The notes below the pieces were generated by a model. The model was not told where the DNA came from and did not search any database. It worked only from the letters and a program-made list of their open reading frames with translations. Positions 62,549-64,000 of a DNA stretch of 64,000 bases are shown piece after piece. The stretch spans positions 16,401 to 80,400 of the forward strand of contig NZ_VRUA01000018.1 of the NCBI RefSeq assembly GCF_008017535.1, written 5' to 3'. Both the position numbers and the translations under genes were made by a program. This DNA is from Ottowia flava. GTDB taxonomy: Bacteria; Pseudomonadota; Gammaproteobacteria; Burkholderiales; Burkholderiaceae_C. Position 1 is the first letter of the stretch, and each line of letters begins with the position of its first letter.

Positions 62549-63487
62549 ATGTCTTCTTTGCCAGCCCGGTCCTTGATGCCCGGCACGCTCTGGGCTTGGT
62601 TGAACGGCCAGCCCGCGCTGCTGCTGATCCTCACCACCCTGATCTGGGGCAGCAACGCCGTCGCTGCGCGGCTCGCCGTGGGGCAGGTGTCGCCCATGAT
62701 GCTGACCACCGCGCGCTGGTCCGTCGCTTGCGTGGCACTGTGGTTCGTGGCGCGCCGCCAGGTTGCCGCCGCCTGGCCGCAGTTGCGCCCGTGCTGGCTG
62801 TACCTCGCGCTGATGGGCGTGGCCGGCTTCACCGGCTTCAATGCGCTGTACTACACCGCGGCGCACCACACCAGCGCCGTCAACCTGACCATCATCCAGG
62901 GCGTGGTGCCGGTGCTGGTGCTGCTGGGCGGCGCTGTGGTGCTGCGCCTGCGCGTAGGCTGGCTGCAGGCGCTGGGCGTGGCGCTGACGCTGGCCGGCGT
63001 GGCCACCGTGGCCGCGCGCGGCCAGTGGTCGGTGCTGGCGACCATGGACTTCAACGCGGGCGACCTGGCGGTGCTGCTGGCGTCGCTGCTGTACGCCGGC
63101 TACACCCTGGGCCTGCGCGCCAAGCCGCCGGTGCCGCCGCTGGTGTTCTTTGCCGCCGTGGCGGGCGTGGCCGCGCTGGCCTCGCTGCCGCTGCTGGCGT
63201 GGGAAGTGGCCGCCGGCCAGTTCTTCTGGCCGACGTGGCAGGGCTGGCTGATCATTCTGTACGTCGGCCTGCTGCCCTCGTTCGTGTCGCAGATCACCTT
63301 CATCCGCGCGGTCGAACTCATCGGCCCGGCCCGCGCCGGTGTGTTCTACAACCTGACGCCCGTGTTCGGCCCAGCGCTGGCCGTGCTGCTGCTGGGCGAG
63401 CCGCTGCACGCCTACCACGTCGCCGCGCTGGCGATGGTGCTGGGCGGCATCTGGGTGGCTGAAAGGCTGGGCAAGCCGCGCGGCTAA
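62549..63487 (+). CDS. EamA-family (DMT) transporter
   Basis: Drug/metabolite transporter of the EamA type, 312 aa, ten hydrophobic helices in two repeats. ILTTLIWGSNAVAARLAVG opens the first repeat; LASLLYAGYTLGLRAKP the second, with FYNLTPVFGPALAVLLLGEP near the end. Members export amino acids, metabolites or drugs; substrate unknown. Confidence 0.93.
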   Translation: MSSLPARSLMPGTLWAWLNGQPALLLILTTLIWGSNAVAARLAVGQVSPMMLTTARWSVACVALWFVARRQVAAAWPQLRPCWLYLALMGVAGFTGFNALYYTAAHHTSAVNLTIIQGVVPVLVLLGGAVVLRLRVGWLQALGVALTLAGVATVAARGQWSVLATMDFNAGDLAVLLASLLYAGYTLGLRAKPPVPPLVFFAAVAGVAALASLPLLAWEVAAGQFFWPTWQGWLIILYVGLLPSFVSQITFIRAVELIGPARAGVFYNLTPVFGPALAVLLLGEPLHAYHVAALAMVLGGIWVAERLGKPRG

Positions 63488-63569
63488 GGCTGACGTACCC
63501 CAAAAGTCCTGCGGAAGGCGCTTGCGTCGGCACTGCCTGTGCGCAGCGGTCACGGCCCACACAACCGAC

Positions 63570-63632
63570 CATAGCTATCGTTTAAATAGCTGGCTGCGCA
63601 ATTGCTTGTAGGGCTGACGGCCGATTTTATGG
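63570..63632 (-). repeat. ~60-bp interspersed repeat, copy 22
   Basis: ATAGCTATCGTTTAAATAGC, TGGCTGCGCAATTGCTTGTA, GGGCTGACGGCCGATTTTAT. Full-length, between the EamA gene and the broken IPTL-CTERM gene. Confidence 0.9.
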
Positions 63633-63654
63633 TCAGTGGTTACAGCAGAGTTTT

Positions 63655-63961
63655 GACGCCACCCACCATGCGTCCACGGCACCCTGAGCTGTACACCCAG
63701 CCTCATGCCCGAGGGCGAGACGCGGTCTGCACCGCCGCACCTGCCGATGGCTACGTGCTGGCGGGGTTCACCGGCTGCACCCGCAACGGCACCGCCAACA
63801 CTTGCACGCTCCCCGACGTGCGCACCCCCGCCACGGTGTCGGCCACTGTCGTGCCCGTGCCCGCGCCCGTCCCGTCGCTGGGCAGCGGGGCGCTGACGCT
63901 GCTGGGCCTGGGCGCGGCCGGGCTAGGTGTCGTTTCCCAAGAGGTTGTTCACCCGAGGTGA
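63655..63961 (+). pseudogene. truncated, frameshifted IPTL-CTERM protein remnant
   Basis: Remnant of a gene for an IPTL-CTERM-type protein. In one frame HGTLSCTPSLMPEGE (63675-63719) matches the start of the Cys-containing repeat domain; the continuation AVCTAAPADGYVLAGFTGC is in another frame, from about 63722. A one-base loss (or two-base gain) near 63717-63724 explains this. The end VPSLGSGALTLLGLGAAGLG resembles the sorting signal, but the basic tail is replaced by VVSQEVVHPR. The 5' part of the gene is absent; repeat copy 22 lies in its place. Confidence 0.7.
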
Positions 63962-64000
63962 AGCAAGATGGAGTTCTCAAGCCAAACCAGCTGCTTCAGC

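Overview
The window reads as chromosomal DNA of a GC-rich betaproteobacterium, most likely Burkholderiales/Comamonadaceae. Evidence: uniformly GC-rich coding sequence, an IPTL-CTERM exported protein, an intracellular PHA depolymerase, a stand-alone RnfB, paired DUF3482/DUF2868 genes, and many copies of a ~60-bp interspersed repeat that I associate with this family. The genus cannot be fixed from the sequence. I see no rRNA, tRNA, CRISPR, transposase or prophage; the only broken gene recognised is an IPTL-CTERM remnant at the right edge.

Layout. 0.1-5 kb: serine hydrolase/sterol-desaturase pair, RutE-like nitroreductase, glycine-rich IPTL-CTERM protein. 5.5-9.1 kb: molybdopterin-fold protein and a LuxR-type response regulator/sensor kinase pair; one 20-bp palindrome occurs upstream of both the IPTL-CTERM gene and the regulator. 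9.2-14.6 kb: TatD, a membrane-anchored trypsin-like protease, and a MoxR/DUF58/VWA set. 14.8-21.3 kb: lipoprotein, DUF1272, LolCD, an RpfE-like protein with RecJ, ferredoxin-NADP reductase. 21.4-24 kb: lipoprotein/MCE/MlaE operon with no ATPase gene. 24.2-26.7 kb: PHA depolymerase with a basic tail, RnfB. 26.7-31.7 kb: marR-oprM-emrA-emrB efflux operon with a MarR-type dyad inside its promoter. 32.2-37 kb: three-gene 2-oxoacid:ferredoxin oxidoreductase with an FAD/NAD(P)/Fe-S partner. 37.2-45.8 kb: ArsR-controlled operon joining RND efflux, a sulfide:quinone-oxidoreductase-type flavoprotein, two DUF2892 proteins and an AhpD-like protein. 45.9-50.3 kb: genes with FNR/Anr-type boxes (UspA, hemerythrin, DUF3149) and membrane proteins. 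50.4-57.2 kb: acyl-CoA synthetase, GlnK, NadE, N-acyltransferase, GltS. 57.3-62.4 kb: small secreted protein, DUF3482/DUF2868, and small stress-type genes. 62.5-64 kb: EamA transporter and the broken IPTL-CTERM gene.

The strongest structural signal is the ~60-bp repeat, over 20 copies in 64 kb. About half lie between genes. Others form part of proteins: a lipoprotein signal peptide, the LolD N terminus, a linker in NadE, an insertion in the core of an acyltransferase, and C termini next to translationally coupled (ATGA) junctions.

Several blocks suggest life at variable oxygen and with reactive sulfur or redox stress: FNR boxes, hemerythrin, ferredoxin-linked 2-oxoacid oxidation, and the flavoprotein/efflux operon. 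All functional assignments rest on motif reading, not database searches.
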